Positions 34,899 to 46,580 of a DNA stretch of 64,000 nt are shown piece by piece. Source of the DNA: Brassica napus (lineage: Eukaryota > Streptophyta > Magnoliopsida > Brassicales > Brassicaceae); contig NC_063448.1 of assembly GCF_020379485.1 (NCBI RefSeq), positions 18,313,726-18,377,725 of the forward strand, given 5' to 3'. A program made the translations under genes and the position numbers. Positions within the stretch are counted from its first letter, which is position 1. Each line of letters opens with the position of its first letter. The notes below the pieces were generated by a model that was given only the letters and a program-made list of their open reading frames with translations, was not told the origin of the DNA and searched no databases.

Positions 34899-35097
34899 TG
34901 GGCTTTAATTCTTAAGCCCAATAATTTTCGAAGGCCCTTGAATAGGCTTTAATCTACGATTCTGTGTCATCATCATCAGCGGAGCTACTAGGGTTTCACA
35001 CTCGAACCATTTTCGCTCTTCATTTTTCTTAGCAGTGAGAAAAAAAAAAACAAGATCTGAACTTGGATCGGATCGAGGAAAGTTTGAAGCTCGAAAA
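34899..35097 (+). promoter_or_regulatory. CCT5 promoter with site II motifs and telo-box
   Basis: TGGGCT at 34,899-34,904 and AGCCCA at 34,915-34,920 are site II-type motifs. AGGCCC follows near 34,932, and the telo-box TAGGGTTT lies at 34,989-34,996, about 100 bp before the start codon. Site II plus telo-box is a known plant combination for genes of translation and proliferating cells, which suits a chaperonin. No TATA box is evident. Confidence 0.6.
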
Positions 35098-37987
35098 ATG
35101 GCGTTGGCGTTCGACGAGTTCGGGCGTCCGTTCATAATACTGAGGGAGCAGGATCAGAAGACGCGTCTCAGAGGCATCGATGCTCAGAAAGCCAATATCG
35201 CCGCCGGCAAAGCGGTGGCTCGGATCCTCCGCTCCTCTCTCGGACCTAAGGGAATGGACAAGATGCTTCAGGGACCTGACGGAGACGTCACCATCAGTTC
35301 GTTTCTCACATTCTTAATTTCGAATCTGCTTTTGAATTCTTGTTTCATTTTTGGGTGCTTGATTAGGGTCGATGCACCACCATTTTGATTAGTGGACCCA
35401 TTTAACAATCAATTCGGTAGTGCCTGTGAGGCTGTGAACTAAGCTGCGAAGCTCAAATTAGTGCTTAAATGCTAATGAATACTTTATTTGGTAGCATTGA
35501 ATTAAAGATTAGGTCTCTTCTGTGTTTCTTATGTTATCTTAAGAAAACAGGCTCTTTTTTTTCATGGAAAATTTTCTAATATTCGTAACAGCATCTACTG
35601 GATATGCAAAATATGGTTTCTTTTAACAACACAACAAGATGCTGTTTTGTGTACGCATTTCTCGTTCTTGACTCATCTCGCTTACCAGTATTTGAAGACA
35701 CGTAAACTGATTCAAAGTCGTATCTTTTGTGTGAAGCATGGTACTTTTCCCCCCCCTTTTTGTTTGCTATCTTGTTTGTAACTTGGCCGTTTTTTTGTTT
35801 ATCTAGCGAACGATGGTGCAACTATCTTGGAGCAAATGGATGTTGACAACCAGATTGCAAAACTTATGGTCGAACTCTCTCGGAGTCAGGATTATGAAAT
35901 CGGTGACGGCACAACAGGCGTTGTTGTCATGGCTGGTGCGCTTCTGGAGCAAGCTGAACGTCAACTTGATAGGGGGATTCATCCTATCCGTGTCGCTGAG
36001 GGATATGAGATGGCTTCTAGGGTAGCAGTTGAGCATTTGGAGCGTATATCTCAAAAGTTTGAGTTCGACGTTAATAATTTCGAGCCACTGGTCCAAACAT
36101 GCATGACTACTCTGTCCTCGAAGATGTAAGATTTACCCTCCAATAATTGTTTTTTATTATGGTTTTGTAGAATATTGTCCTGATTTTTTTTGTTATTTTT
36201 GTTCATTGGTACAGTGTGAATCGATGCAAGCGCAGTTTAGCTGAGATTGCTGTCAAAGCAGTTCTTGCTGTTGCTGATTTGGAGAGAAGGGATGTCAACT
36301 TAGATCTGATAAAAATAGAGGGCAAAGTTGGGGGAAACTTGGAGGACACTGAGCTTATATACGGAATACTGGTTGACAAAGACATGAGTCATCCACAGAT
36401 GCCAAAGCAAATTGAAGATGCCCATATTGCCATTTTGACTTGCCCGTTTGAGCCACCGAAGCCTAAGACTAAGCATAAGGTGGACATTGACACAGTGGAG
36501 AAGTTTGAGACATTGCGCAAGCAAGAGCAGCAATATTTCGATGAGATGGTTCAGAAGTGCAAGGTTGGTTTTTAAATTTTCTGTCATTGTGATTTGGAAA
36601 TTGACTATTGTGTGAGTTACTGGAAAAAGGCTTCTTTTTTTTTTACAGTGAAGATTAGTTGTCACATTGCATTTTATTTTATAATTTCCTATGCTTTTAA
36701 ATTGCAGGATGTTGGTGCTACATTGGTTATTTGCCAATGGGGATTCGATGATGAGGCAAACCATCTATTGATGCACAGGAATTTGCCTGCTGTCAGATGG
36801 GTCGGGGGTGTTGAATTAGAACTTATCGCAATAGCCACAGGTATGGGATTTCTCCAAGCATCTACTGTTAACGATTTAATCAGCTTTCTAGAGCTGACGG
36901 GATATTTGTCTTTGTGTAGGCGGCAGAATTGTTCCAAGATTCCAGGAATTGACCCCAGGGAAGTTAGGGAAGGTACTATTTACTCTCACTTGGTGTTTGC
37001 CCGTTAAATGAGTGGCATGTTAAATTCGTTTAAATCAGACCATTGAATCCTCACATTTATTCCTGTTCTTAGGCTGGTATGGTGCGTGAAAAATCATTTG
37101 GCACAACAAAAGAACGAATGCTGTATATTGAGCACTGCGCAAACTCAAAAGCTGTCACTATTTTCATCCGTGGAGGTACTTGTATACTTTTTGTAACAAC
37201 TCTGTTTTTGTAACAACTCTGACTTTTAAGTAGCCTACGAGCTATAAAATTTGATTTACTGAGTTTATTGTGCTTCAATGTATATGCTGGACAAAGATAT
37301 TGCACTTATTGATTAACAATTCGTTTTTGGGATATGGTTTAGGTAACAAAATGATGATAGAAGAAACTAAGCGTAGTATCCACGATGCTTTGTGTGTGGC
37401 GAGGAATCTCATCCGCAATAAGTCAATTGTATATGGAGGTGGTGCAGCTGAAATCGCATGCTCACTTGCGGTTGATGCAGCTGCTGATAAATACCCTGGC
37501 GTCGAGCAGGTAAAAGACGATCTTTACTCTTCTCTTTGAGTCTAGTGAATTCATCTATTTCACAAATCTCAACGCTGAAGACTTAATATGTTACAACTGC
37601 TTCCGTCTATGCAGTATGCAATAAGAGCATTTGCAGAAGCTTTGGACTCTGTCCCTATGGCTCTAGCAGAGAACAGTGGGTTACAGCCCATTGAGACACT
37701 CTCTGCGGTTAAATCTCAGCAACTTAAGGTAAGTGACCTGGCTATCCATTTCGCCATTGAAATGTTTGTTCGGTTACTAATCAAAACATTGGCATTTGTG
37801 GGTGTATGATGAACAGGAGAATATTCCTTTTTATGGAATAGATTGCAATGATGTGGGAACAAACGATATGAGGGAGCAAAACGTGTTTGAAACATTGATC
37901 GGGAAGCAGCAGCAGATCTTGCTTGCAACTCAAGTCGTTAAGATGATTCTAAAGATCGACGATGTTATCTCTAATTCTGAATACTGA
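35098..37987 (+). CDS. CCT5: T-complex protein 1 subunit epsilon (cytosolic chaperonin CCT5)
   Basis: One of eight subunits of the cytosolic CCT/TRiC chaperonin, which folds tubulin, actin and other proteins in an ATP-driven ring. Nine exons: 35,098-35,296; 35,807-36,125; 36,215-36,563; 36,708-36,840; 36,920-36,972; 37,073-37,175; 37,343-37,509; 37,615-37,728; 37,817-37,987. All junctions are GT-AG and in phase, giving 535 residues, the Arabidopsis length as I recall it. Visible marks are [11 protein letters not shown] and the nucleotide loop GDGTTGVVV in the equatorial domain, [13 protein letters not shown] in the apical/intermediate part, and [10 protein letters not shown] near the C-terminal equatorial part. 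The start is the only ATG in frame at the conserved N-terminus. No damage is seen. Confidence 0.97.
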
Positions 37988-38527
37988 TATGATGTTCTGC
38001 TGAAACCTTTGTCCCTTTGGCCTCTTGTTTTACTTTCTATTAGCTTTTGATACTATTCAACAACATTGTTCCCCTCTTGCAAGCTTTTATTTTAAGAACA
38101 TCCTCATTCTGTGTTCTTGATTCTAACTTTATCCTACTCAAGTGATTTTCCGGCACGGAACCAAACAGCATTCAGAAAGATTATTGCCAAACTGTCTATC
38201 GAGTTTGCAGAAAGTCATTTTCATTTTTTAGGATACGATGTGTTGCCTTTGATCCATCGCCAAAATCATTCTTCAGTTTCTGCATGCATTATCTATTCAA
38301 ATTTTAATAACAGATGAAGACAAGTGTCGCAGTGTATAGGCTTTTAGAGTAAAAACCATTGTCGTATGAGAGCAAAACCTTCTGTTTATACGTAAAGAAT
38401 ATGCAAGGAACATGAACTTAGCTTCCACGACTTACAAAAACCCACTTGGCCATTTCTTTCTGCACAAATACTAAAACCTGAAAGATCACTTTTCCTCAAT
38501 CTGCCTATAGGTGTTTGTTTACCACTT
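37988..38527. other. Shared 3' region between convergent CCT5 and ALB4
   Basis: The two genes converge here and this is their joint 3'-UTR and terminator space. TTATTTTAAG near 38,090 and AT-rich blocks could serve polyadenylation of CCT5. No coding exon is supported. Confidence 0.5.
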
Positions 38528-41201
38528 CTATGATTCATGAGAATGGTGTTGCTCTGCATCATGGCCAACGCCGAGTTTCCCATTAGTAGTCTCGTCCTTT
38601 TGAATGGAGGCCTTCCCATTCACAGCGACAGAGCCATCAGCTGTTTCTTCCGCAGCTGTATCAGATTTTCCTTCAAGTTCCTGTGCGCTGTCTGTATTTT
38701 GATTTGACAGAGCTGCTTCAGCTTTCTGCCTCTCCTCTTCTTTCTCTCTACGTCTCTTTGCTTCTTGCTCTTTGAGCAGCCTAAACCTGGGAATTACATC
38801 CATATGTTAAAAACAAGAAATAGCTTCTAGTAATGAATGAGAGAGGTTTCAGATTATTTAGTCACACCTTTCGCCAGGTTTGGGCCCTTCCGAGGTCACT
38901 TTTTCACCATCCTTCTTTCTTGGTATTTTCAGTTCTGAAACAGACTTCTGAACTGGCGGTTGTGAGATAGACTTGTCAACTTTTTGAGTTTTGTCTTCCT
39001 TCGTGACCAAATTGGTGAACTTCTCCATTGGATTTTTGGCACCACCATATTTTTGAAGCCATACTTGCTGTGCTGTGCTCAAAATGTTGTTGGTCAACCT
39101 GCAAACGCACAAGTGAGAAAAAACAGCCACTCCCCACGCGAATATATAAAAGGCCAGCTGTTGGTGAGCTCTCACCAGTAAAGACTTAAACCAGAAGGAA
39201 CTGATAGTGCAAAATAGCCAATCATCAGCGGTAGAAACTTCGTCACCGCTTGTGAGCTCTTCATGGCTGGATCATCACTCTAAGAAACGACATGAAAATA
39301 AAAAATGCTACACCAAGTATTTCAATGCTGCTTAAAGGACTCTCTCTGTTGGTTGAATTTAGTTAACTGAGTGAGCTTTGAGGACGTACAGCAGTTTACA
39401 TATCCTCATAACCAGCTTATTGTTCAAGCTAAAAGGTAACTACTAACTAGACTACGACAAATGCCGGAAGATGCTATACCTGCGGCTGAGAGGATTGCAT
39501 AATCTGAATGGAGAGATACTGAGAGAAGATGAGCAATAGAGGCAAGACAAGATATGCTAATGTGTCTGACCATCCGAGTGGTGGGTGTCCCTCCTGAGAT
39601 ATAAATTTAAAATTTATAGACATTAGCAATGAGGTCCAAGTCCAACACCCTCTCCGCTCAAGTCCTCTTCAATCAGTTCATTTTATATGCTTGAGTAAGT
39701 AACGTCACACAGAGTTCACAAGAACTAGGAGTGTAGTCTGGATTCCATTGATAAAATATCCACGCTACTTAATATCGAAGTTCAAGATTGGTACTTACAA
39801 TGAAAGGGAAGAGCCATGAAATTCCACTGCCACTCTGTCTTGCAGCAACAGTAGTTGGACCGGCAAGGGAAGGAATCCAGAAAAAGCCTTCCGTCAAGAG
39901 CCCCTTAAAGTTAGAAACAAGCATCAAACAAACAACTTGTCAGGAAAGAACCTCGAAGGCGTTGACTGAAATATATAGATAATAGTTTTTTTTCTTTCTT
40001 TCTGCAGGTACACCTCATCCGCAACATTTGAGAGGGCTCTATATAGGCCAATCCAGACTGGTATGGTAGCTAGTGTGGGGAGACAGCCTAACAGAATAAA
40101 ATGAAAATATAGCATAATTTTACAAGCATTTTCTTGACCATAGGATGAAAATCTGAAACTACAAACTGTACCTGCAAAAGGATTGATTCCAGCAAGTTTA
40201 TACAATCTGGCAGTTTCAAGTTGAATTTTCTCCTGCAAAGATAAACATAAAGCTTAGGAAACTTATTTTTTTTAAAGGCAAAATGGTTACCTCATAAAAA
40301 AAAAAAAAAATCTATAATGTTCATTAGAATCACTCGAAAATGATGGAACCAATAGCTTGACACTCTGTTAACTTAAATCTAACAACTAATGACTGATCCA
40401 GACTATGACTTAGTACGGCATCAGGAAATGCCTTTCTTTAGTACCACAAAAAAGGAGAAAAACAAGGTTGCAGTATGGAAGAAAAGGGTTCACCTGATCA
40501 CCAGCATACCGTTCCTGAATTGCCTTAATCTGAGGCTGCAAAGATTTCATAGCCATAGTAGATTCGACCTACAGAGAAAAGAACCACCATCTCAATTTAA
40601 AAAAAAAAGGTTGAATCATGGATTTAACAAGTTAGTAGAAACAAAAGTGAAAAGAACCTGCTTTTTAGTCAGTGGGAACGTAGCAGCCTTAACAAGCACG
40701 GTGAGTAGAATGATAGCGAAACCATAAGAATAAGGAACGTTTACAGTTGATAGCCCATCTTTCAAAACCTGCAATTCAAATTCAATTACACATACCAACA
40801 TAATCAATTCACTAACTCTCACTTCTAATAAAAAAAAAAAGAGAGAGAGAAACTTTTATGACCTTGAGGATAGTTTCCATGTAATTGGCTATTCCAGTGA
40901 ACCAATCACTGTTCTGGTTTGTCGTGGTGGTAGTGGTAGTGCCGGAAACAGAATCGAAGGTCTCGGAGGACGAGACGGCGGCATCGGCGATCGTGTAGAG
41001 AAGACTCTCGACATGTTCTTTGACCAAATCGAGAGAAACGGGGCCTGGACTGAACCCGAATTGAGCCACCAGAATCCGACGATAAGACGAAGAGGACGAC
41101 GGTCTGTGGCTGAAACGGGAGCGGCGGAGATGGAGGACTTCGCCGGTGGAGAAAGACGAGAGGAGAAGGTTCGTCGGCTTTAGTGATATCGAAGAAGCCA
41201 T
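38528..41201 (-). CDS. ALB4: ALB4, thylakoid membrane insertase of the Oxa1/YidC/Alb3 family
   Basis: Ten exons on the minus strand: 41,201-40,863; 40,768-40,658; 40,568-40,494; 40,232-40,172; 40,087-40,014; 39,903-39,799; 39,593-39,480; 39,279-39,176; 39,098-38,868; 38,786-38,528. All are GT-AG and in phase, giving 490 residues. The Ser/Arg-rich N-terminus (about 60 residues) is a chloroplast transit peptide. The 60KD_IMP core has the expected membrane segments (GFAIILLTVLVKAATFPLT; LPTLATIPVWIGLYRALSN; AYLVLPLLLIFSQYLSI; FLPLMIGYFALSVPSGLSL). The tail is long, charged and stromal, with a Lys/Glu/Arg coiled stretch. The protein helps insert and assemble thylakoid proteins, including ATP synthase parts. 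Location next to CCT5 matches At1g24490, which favours ALB4 over ALB3. Confidence 0.92.
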
Positions 41202-41478
41202 CTCCAGCTACAACAAAGCTAAAGGAGATTTAGGTTTTGGATTCAGAAAGGATTTGGATTTTCAGCAGTATTGTTTCTTGCTTCACGTCTAGTCTCTCAG
41301 TGCGCGAGACACCGACCGTCAAGTACAGCGAACACAAACTTTTTGTTTTGTCTGAAACATCTATCTATCTTGACGTCAGCACAAACAAACTTCTACTTGG
41401 GCCTATAATCATTATTAGTAAGCCCATTAGGGGCCTAATTAAAATATAGGCCAATCGCCTCGCCGTGATTTTGAATTG
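41202..41478 (-). promoter_or_regulatory. ALB4 upstream region with site II-like motifs
   Basis: A cluster of GGCCTA, AAGCCCA, GGGGCC and AGGCC motifs between about 41,398 and 41,455 resembles site II elements common in plant promoters of organelle-function genes. The CYCL1 pseudogene copy begins divergently at 41,479, so it may have landed beside a promoter that works in both directions. Confidence 0.45.
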
Positions 41479-42340
41479 ATGATTTACACGGCGATTGATA
41501 ACTTATACCTGACGGAAGAGCAGATAAAGACTTCACCTTCAAGGAAAGATGGGATAGATGAAGCAACCGAAGTGGCACTTAGAATCTATGGATGTGATTG
41601 TGATCTCATCCAGGAAGGTGGAATATTGCTCAACCTGTATCTTATTTATTGATTTCATTATGATTTCAAAGCTCAAATGTCACAATGGTGTGATTTTTCC
41701 TTAAAACATTTGTAATTGTTGAATCTATAGACGACCACAAGCAGTTATGGCTACTGGGGCAGGCTCTTTTCCACAGGTTCTAGTGCAAAGAAGTCTCTTG
41801 CCAAATTTGATGTTAAGGTACTTACCTGAGGCCTTTTTAAGTTCTTTAGTCTAAGTACAGTGACCTTTAAGTTTATGTCTCTTGACTCTTGAAGGCTTTC
41901 TTTTAACTGATTGTAGCTGCAAGCTGTGTCTGGCTTCCATCAAAACTGGAAGAGAAACCTAAAAAGGCAAAGACAGGTCATCGATGTGTTCCACAGGATG
42001 GAGTGTCGCAGGGAGAAAAGTACTTTTACCTATAGATCATCTTGATTTGTTTTCCAAGTTTAGTATCTCTACTTGCATTGTTACATGACCAATTGCATAT
42101 TTGTCATCTTGAAAATGCTTTTTGTTCATCGTTTTGGTAACTCAACTTGTTGATTTTTCTGCAGAAGTACTCTGAGCTGAAAGTTGAGTTAAGCAGAATT
42201 GAGAGACATATACTTAATGATGGGTTTTGTTTGCCATTTTGAACATCGTCACAAGTTCATTTCAAACTACCTTGCTACATTTGAAACACCTCCTGAACTT
42301 TTAGGCAAAAAGCTTGGAACCTGGATAATGATAGGTAACC
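41479..42340 (+). pseudogene. CYCL1 (cyclin-L, arginine-rich cyclin) 5' fragment
   Basis: Exon 1 starts at an ATG (41,479) and reads MIYTAIDNLYLTEEQIKTSP, then SRKDGIDEATEVALRIYGC, the N-terminus of plant cyclin-L, a CDK partner in splicing control. A 6-bp TGTGAT duplication gives CDCD. Exon 2 (about 41,729-41,817) has an extra G in the run near 41,757 that shifts frame before SLAKFDVK. Exon 3 (about 41,918-42,030) keeps HRMECRREK. Exon 4 (about 42,166 on) keeps KYSELKVELSRIERHIL, then stops. Introns are retained, so it arose by DNA duplication, not retroposition. It lacks the second cyclin fold and the RS domain. Confidence 0.82.
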
Positions 42341-42481
42341 TCAAATTTTTACTAATAGATATTTGAGAGAATTGCTCTTTGTCAAGTCTTCTTGTCCTTG
42401 CGATGAAGGCGAGGTAGGGGTTTACAGTAACTTTGTTTGTTTGTGGTTTACTCCAGTAATTATAAAAAATAATATGAGTTA

Positions 42482-42748
42482 TGTTATAAAAGGAACTGGA
42501 ATTTTATTGTATCGCGGGAATTTAAATAAGGGCAAAATTTTATACCCGTAGATAGGAGATAACACTGATAACAATAGAGAATTTGTTATTAAAAAGGAGA
42601 GGAGATGGTGTATCTTTCGTCGAACACAAACGTTCGTTTATATAGACGTGAAAAAAGTAGGATTCACTGTGCAAATAGTGCAGCGGGCCCCACACCTTTA
42701 TATATATTCAACGAAGACGGCTCATCTTATCTTTTGTCTTTCGTAACA
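42482..42748 (-). repeat. 3' LTR of the Copia element
   Basis: 267 bp. It is preceded on the minus strand by the purine tract AAGGGGGAG (42,757-42,749), the plus-strand primer. It holds TTTATATAGACG and TTTATATATATTC, TATA-like stretches on the plus strand. Confidence 0.95.
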
Positions 42749-42893
42749 CTCCCCCTTGGGGACCGGTGTCACTATCCATTCTCGCTTAACGTCTTTGTTA
42801 CCTCGTTAAAAACCTTTCCAGGAAAACCCAATGGGAAAAACCATAGTAAGGTAAAAAGAGTACAACTACGTAAGCTCCCCCTCGAATGAACAG

Positions 42894-45800
42894 TCATAGA
42901 TCCTTCTGATGGCGCATCCCAATGTTATGGATGTGTTTTCTGAATACCGAGGTAGGGAGTGATTTTGTGAAGAGGTCGGCTGCATTGTCGCATGATCGAA
43001 CATATCTTACTTCAATCTCTTTATTCTTCTCGAGCTCTTGAGTGTATGAGAAGAACTTCGGAGGTATATGTTTGGTTCTATCGCTTTTGATATATCCTTC
43101 CTTCGTTTGAGCAACACATGCCGCGTTATCTTCATATAGAATAGTTGGCTCCGTATTTTCGTTAATCCCACTGCTTGAACAGATGTGTCGGCTTATTGAT
43201 CTTAGCCATACACATTCTCTACTTGCTTCATGGAGTGCAATGATCTCAGCGTGATTTGAAGAAGTAGCAACAAGTGTCTGCTTCTGAGAACGCCAAGATA
43301 TGGCGGTGCCTCCAATTGTAAAAACATATCCTGTCTGGGATCGAGCTTTGTGTGGATCTGACAAATAACCTGCATCTGCAAAACCAATCATTTGACCTTT
43401 TGAACTTTTAGGATAAAACAAGCCTAAATCAGTTGTTCCTTGAAGGTAACGAAAGACATGTTTAATTCCATTCCAATGTCTTCGCGTAGGAGACGAACTG
43501 AATCTCGCTAAAAGATTAACGGCAAAAGATATGTCAGGTCGAGTACAATTTGCAAGATACATAAGAGCTCCAATTGCACTTAAGTATGGAGTTTCAGGAC
43601 CAAGTATTTCTTCATTTTCCTCAGATGGTCGAAACGGATCATTTTCAACATTAAGTGATCTAACGACCATCGGGGTGCTAAGAGGAGTTGCTTTATCCAT
43701 GTTAAAGCGTTTCAATACTCGTTTGGTATATGTAGACTGGTGTACAAATATACCCTTTCGAGAATGCTCAATTTGTAATCCTAGACAATATTTTGTCTGG
43801 CCGAGATCTTTCATCTCAAATTCTCCTTTCAGATAGTTTGATGCCTTTTGGATTTCGTTTTGAGTTCCAATAATATTAAGATCATCAACGTACACCGCGA
43901 TTATCACAAATCCGGATGTTGTTTTCTTTATGAAAACACAAGGGCATATAGGATCATTCGTGTATCCTTCTTTTGTTAAGTGTTCGCTGAGACGATTATA
44001 CCACATTCGTCCAGATTGTTTTAACCCATATAATGATCTTTGCAATTTTATTGCACATAACTCTTTAGGTTTGGAACTTAACGTTTCTGGCATTTTAAAT
44101 CCATCTGGGATTCTCATATAGATATCAGTATCTAATGATCCATATAAATATGCCGTAACGACATCCATGAGACGCATTTCTAAATTTTCATTGGCCGCTA
44201 GGCTCATCAGGAATCTAAATGTGATTGCGTCCATGACAGGAGAATAAGTTTCCTCATAATCAATTCCTGGCCTTTGAGAGAAACCTTGGGCTACGAGACG
44301 AGCTTTGTATCTTGTAATCTCGTTTTTCTCATTTCTTTTTCGGACAAACACCCATTTGTACCCAACTGGTTTTACATCTTTGGGTGTGAGCACAATAGGT
44401 CCGAATACATTTCGTTTGTTAAGCGAATCTAATTCGACTTGAATTGCATCTTTCCATTTTATCCAGTCATGTCTCTTTTGACATTCATATACAGACTTTG
44501 GTTCTGGATCTTCGTTTTCTTCATTTATTTCCTTTGCTAAAAGGTATGAGAAAACGTCATCAATATCATCCATCTCATTTCGTTTCCATATCTTTCCATT
44601 ATGGATGTAATTGATAGAAATCTCATGATTTCCTTCAGATTCAAGATGCTTTATATTGTCATTAGATTCACAATTTTCTTCGTCCAAAATATTTTCTGTT
44701 ATTTTGGGAGTATCATGCTTTTCACATTCCTTACGTTTTCTAGGAAGTTTATCCTTTGAACCAATAGGTCTACCGCGCTTTAAACGTGTTCCTGATTCAC
44801 GTGTATCAACTGCCGTTCCACCATTTTGTGGTATTTCAATACGAGCAGGAGTATTTGCAGCGGGTATATGTGATTTAGTTACCATTTTGGTATCAGCAAA
44901 TGCATCAGGTAGCTGATTTGCTATATTTTGTAAATGCATGATACGTCGAACTTCTAGTTCTGACTGTTTCGTAGGAGGATCAAGGTGTAATAACGATGGT
45001 ACACTCCATTTGATCTCTTTTCCTACTTGTTTATTGTCTCCCCCTAGAGTTGGGAATTCTTTCTCATTGAAATGACAATCGGCAAATCGTGCCGTAAACA
45101 CATCACCAGTTTGTGGTTCTAGGTATCTTATTATTGATGGAGAATCATAGCCAATATATATTCCCAACCGTCTTTGCGGTCCCATCTTTGTACGTTGTGG
45201 TGGTGCTATTGGAATATAAACCGCACAACCAAAGATTTTTAGATGAGAGATATTTGGTTCTTTTCCAAATGCTAACTGTAATGGGGAATATCTATGGTAT
45301 GCACTTGGTCTTATCCGAATTAGTGCTTCTGCATGCAAAATAGCATGTCCCCATACAGAGGTTGGGAGTTTTGATCTCATGATCAATGGCCTTGCAATTA
45401 GTTGCAGCCGTTTAATTAATGATTCTGCCAAACCATTTTGTGTATGAACATGAGCAACAGAATGCTCTACTTCAATCCCTGATACCATACAATAATCATT
45501 AAAAGCTTGGGATGTGAATTCACCAGCGTTATCTAATCTAACTCTTTTAATTGGATAATCTGAGAACTGTGCTCTTAATTTGATTATCTGAGTTAGAAAT
45601 CTCGCAAATGCCATATTTCGAGATGATAACAAACAAACATGTGACCATCTACTCGATGCATCGATTAATACCATAAAGTAGTAGAATGGTCCACACGGTG
45701 GATGTATTGGTCCACAAATATCACCTTGGATTCTTTCCAAAAACTTTGGTGATTCTTTGTCAACTTTGGTTGGTGATGGTCTTATGATTAATTTCCCAAG

Positions 45801-46394
45801 AGCACACGCATCACATGTCATTTTATTACTTTGGTATATATCTTGGGTTTTTATTGAATGACCATGTGAGCTTTCAATGATTTTTCGCATCATTGTAGTG
45901 CCTGGATGACCAAGGCGATCATGCCATAATGTAACATCTTCTGGATTTCTTTTTATCACAAGATGTGATTCTATAGCATCAATATAAGTGTGATGCAATC
46001 CAGAAGGAAGTTCTGGAAATTTTTCCAGTACAAGGCCTTTGCCTGATTTTTCAGAAGTTATATACAAATACTTCTTTCCATTCTCAGTTGCAGACTGAGT
46101 GTTATACCCTTGACGGTATATATCTTTGAAACTCAACAAATTTCTCTTAGAATTTGGAGAATATAAGGCATTATCTATGGAAAACTTTGTTCCATTAGGC
46201 AACATAAAGTTCGCCTTGCCAATTCCTTCGATCAGGTCTGTAGGACCTGATATTGTGTTTATAGTCATTTTTACTGACTTTAAAGTAGAGAAATATCTCT
46301 TATCCTTCAGTATAGTGTGCGTTGTGCCACTATCTGGTATGCAAACTTCTCTACCAATTTGTTTAGTTGTTGTTCCATTTGCTTTCTTATCCAT
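42894..46394 (-). CDS. Copia pol: protease, integrase, reverse transcriptase, RNase H
   Basis: 1,166 residues, no breaks, starting MDKKANGTTTKQIG. The protease has PDSGTTHTIL (about residues 20-29). GAG-pre-integrase has LWHDRLGHPG near 156. The integrase core runs about 215-380 with its acidic residues (QGDICGPI, LDNAGEF, ESLIKR). The reverse transcriptase lies near 660-900 with the catalytic YVDDLNIIG. RNase H is near 1,015-1,150 (ADAGYLSDPHKARSQTGYVF, EDNAACVAQ). The product copies the element RNA and inserts the cDNA. gag ends 186 bases upstream in a separate frame. A splice-acceptor-like TGTGTTACAG ends two bases before the ATG, so pol may be reached by splicing or by internal initiation. 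Confidence 0.93.
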   Translation of the reverse strand: MDKKANGTTTKQIGREVCIPDSGTTHTILKDKRYFSTLKSVKMTINTISGPTDLIEGIGKANFMLPNGTKFSIDNALYSPNSKRNLLSFKDIYRQGYNTQSATENGKKYLYITSEKSGKGLVLEKFPELPSGLHHTYIDAIESHLVIKRNPEDVTLWHDRLGHPGTTMMRKIIESSHGHSIKTQDIYQSNKMTCDACALGKLIIRPSPTKVDKESPKFLERIQGDICGPIHPPCGPFYYFMVLIDASSRWSHVCLLSSRNMAFARFLTQIIKLRAQFSDYPIKRVRLDNAGEFTSQAFNDYCMVSGIEVEHSVAHVHTQNGLAESLIKRLQLIARPLIMRSKLPTSVWGHAILHAEALIRIRPSAYHRYSPLQLAFGKEPNISHLKIFGCAVYIPIAPPQRTKMGPQRRLGIYIGYDSPSIIRYLEPQTGDVFTARFADCHFNEKEFPTLGGDNKQVGKEIKWSVPSLLHLDPPTKQSELEVRRIMHLQNIANQLPDAFADTKMVTKSHIPAANTPARIEIPQNGGTAVDTRESGTRLKRGRPIGSKDKLPRKRKECEKHDTPKITENILDEENCESNDNIKHLESEGNHEISINYIHNGKIWKRNEMDDIDDVFSYLLAKEINEENEDPEPKSVYECQKRHDWIKWKDAIQVELDSLNKRNVFGPIVLTPKDVKPVGYKWVFVRKRNEKNEITRYKARLVAQGFSQRPGIDYEETYSPVMDAITFRFLMSLAANENLEMRLMDVVTAYLYGSLDTDIYMRIPDGFKMPETLSSKPKELCAIKLQRSLYGLKQSGRMWYNRLSEHLTKEGYTNDPICPCVFIKKTTSGFVIIAVYVDDLNIIGTQNEIQKASNYLKGEFEMKDLGQTKYCLGLQIEHSRKGIFVHQSTYTKRVLKRFNMDKATPLSTPMVVRSLNVENDPFRPSEENEEILGPETPYLSAIGALMYLANCTRPDISFAVNLLARFSSSPTRRHWNGIKHVFRYLQGTTDLGLFYPKSSKGQMIGFADAGYLSDPHKARSQTGYVFTIGGTAISWRSQKQTLVATSSNHAEIIALHEASRECVWLRSISRHICSSSGINENTEPTILYEDNAACVAQTKEGYIKSDRTKHIPPKFFSYTQELEKNKEIEVRYVRSCDNAADLFTKSLPTSVFRKHIHNIGMRHQKDL

Positions 46395-46580
46395 TTCTGT
46401 AACACACAGTTAATATCAATAAAGAAAATAAACTTTCATAAGTAAACATATTATGCATCAATAACAAGTACACAATAATTATACATTAGATATTTTGAAA
46501 TACAACATTATTCTGAAAGTGAAATACATAATATTTTATGGCATCACTAGGCATTATTAAGCTTGATCAGTACAAGCACT

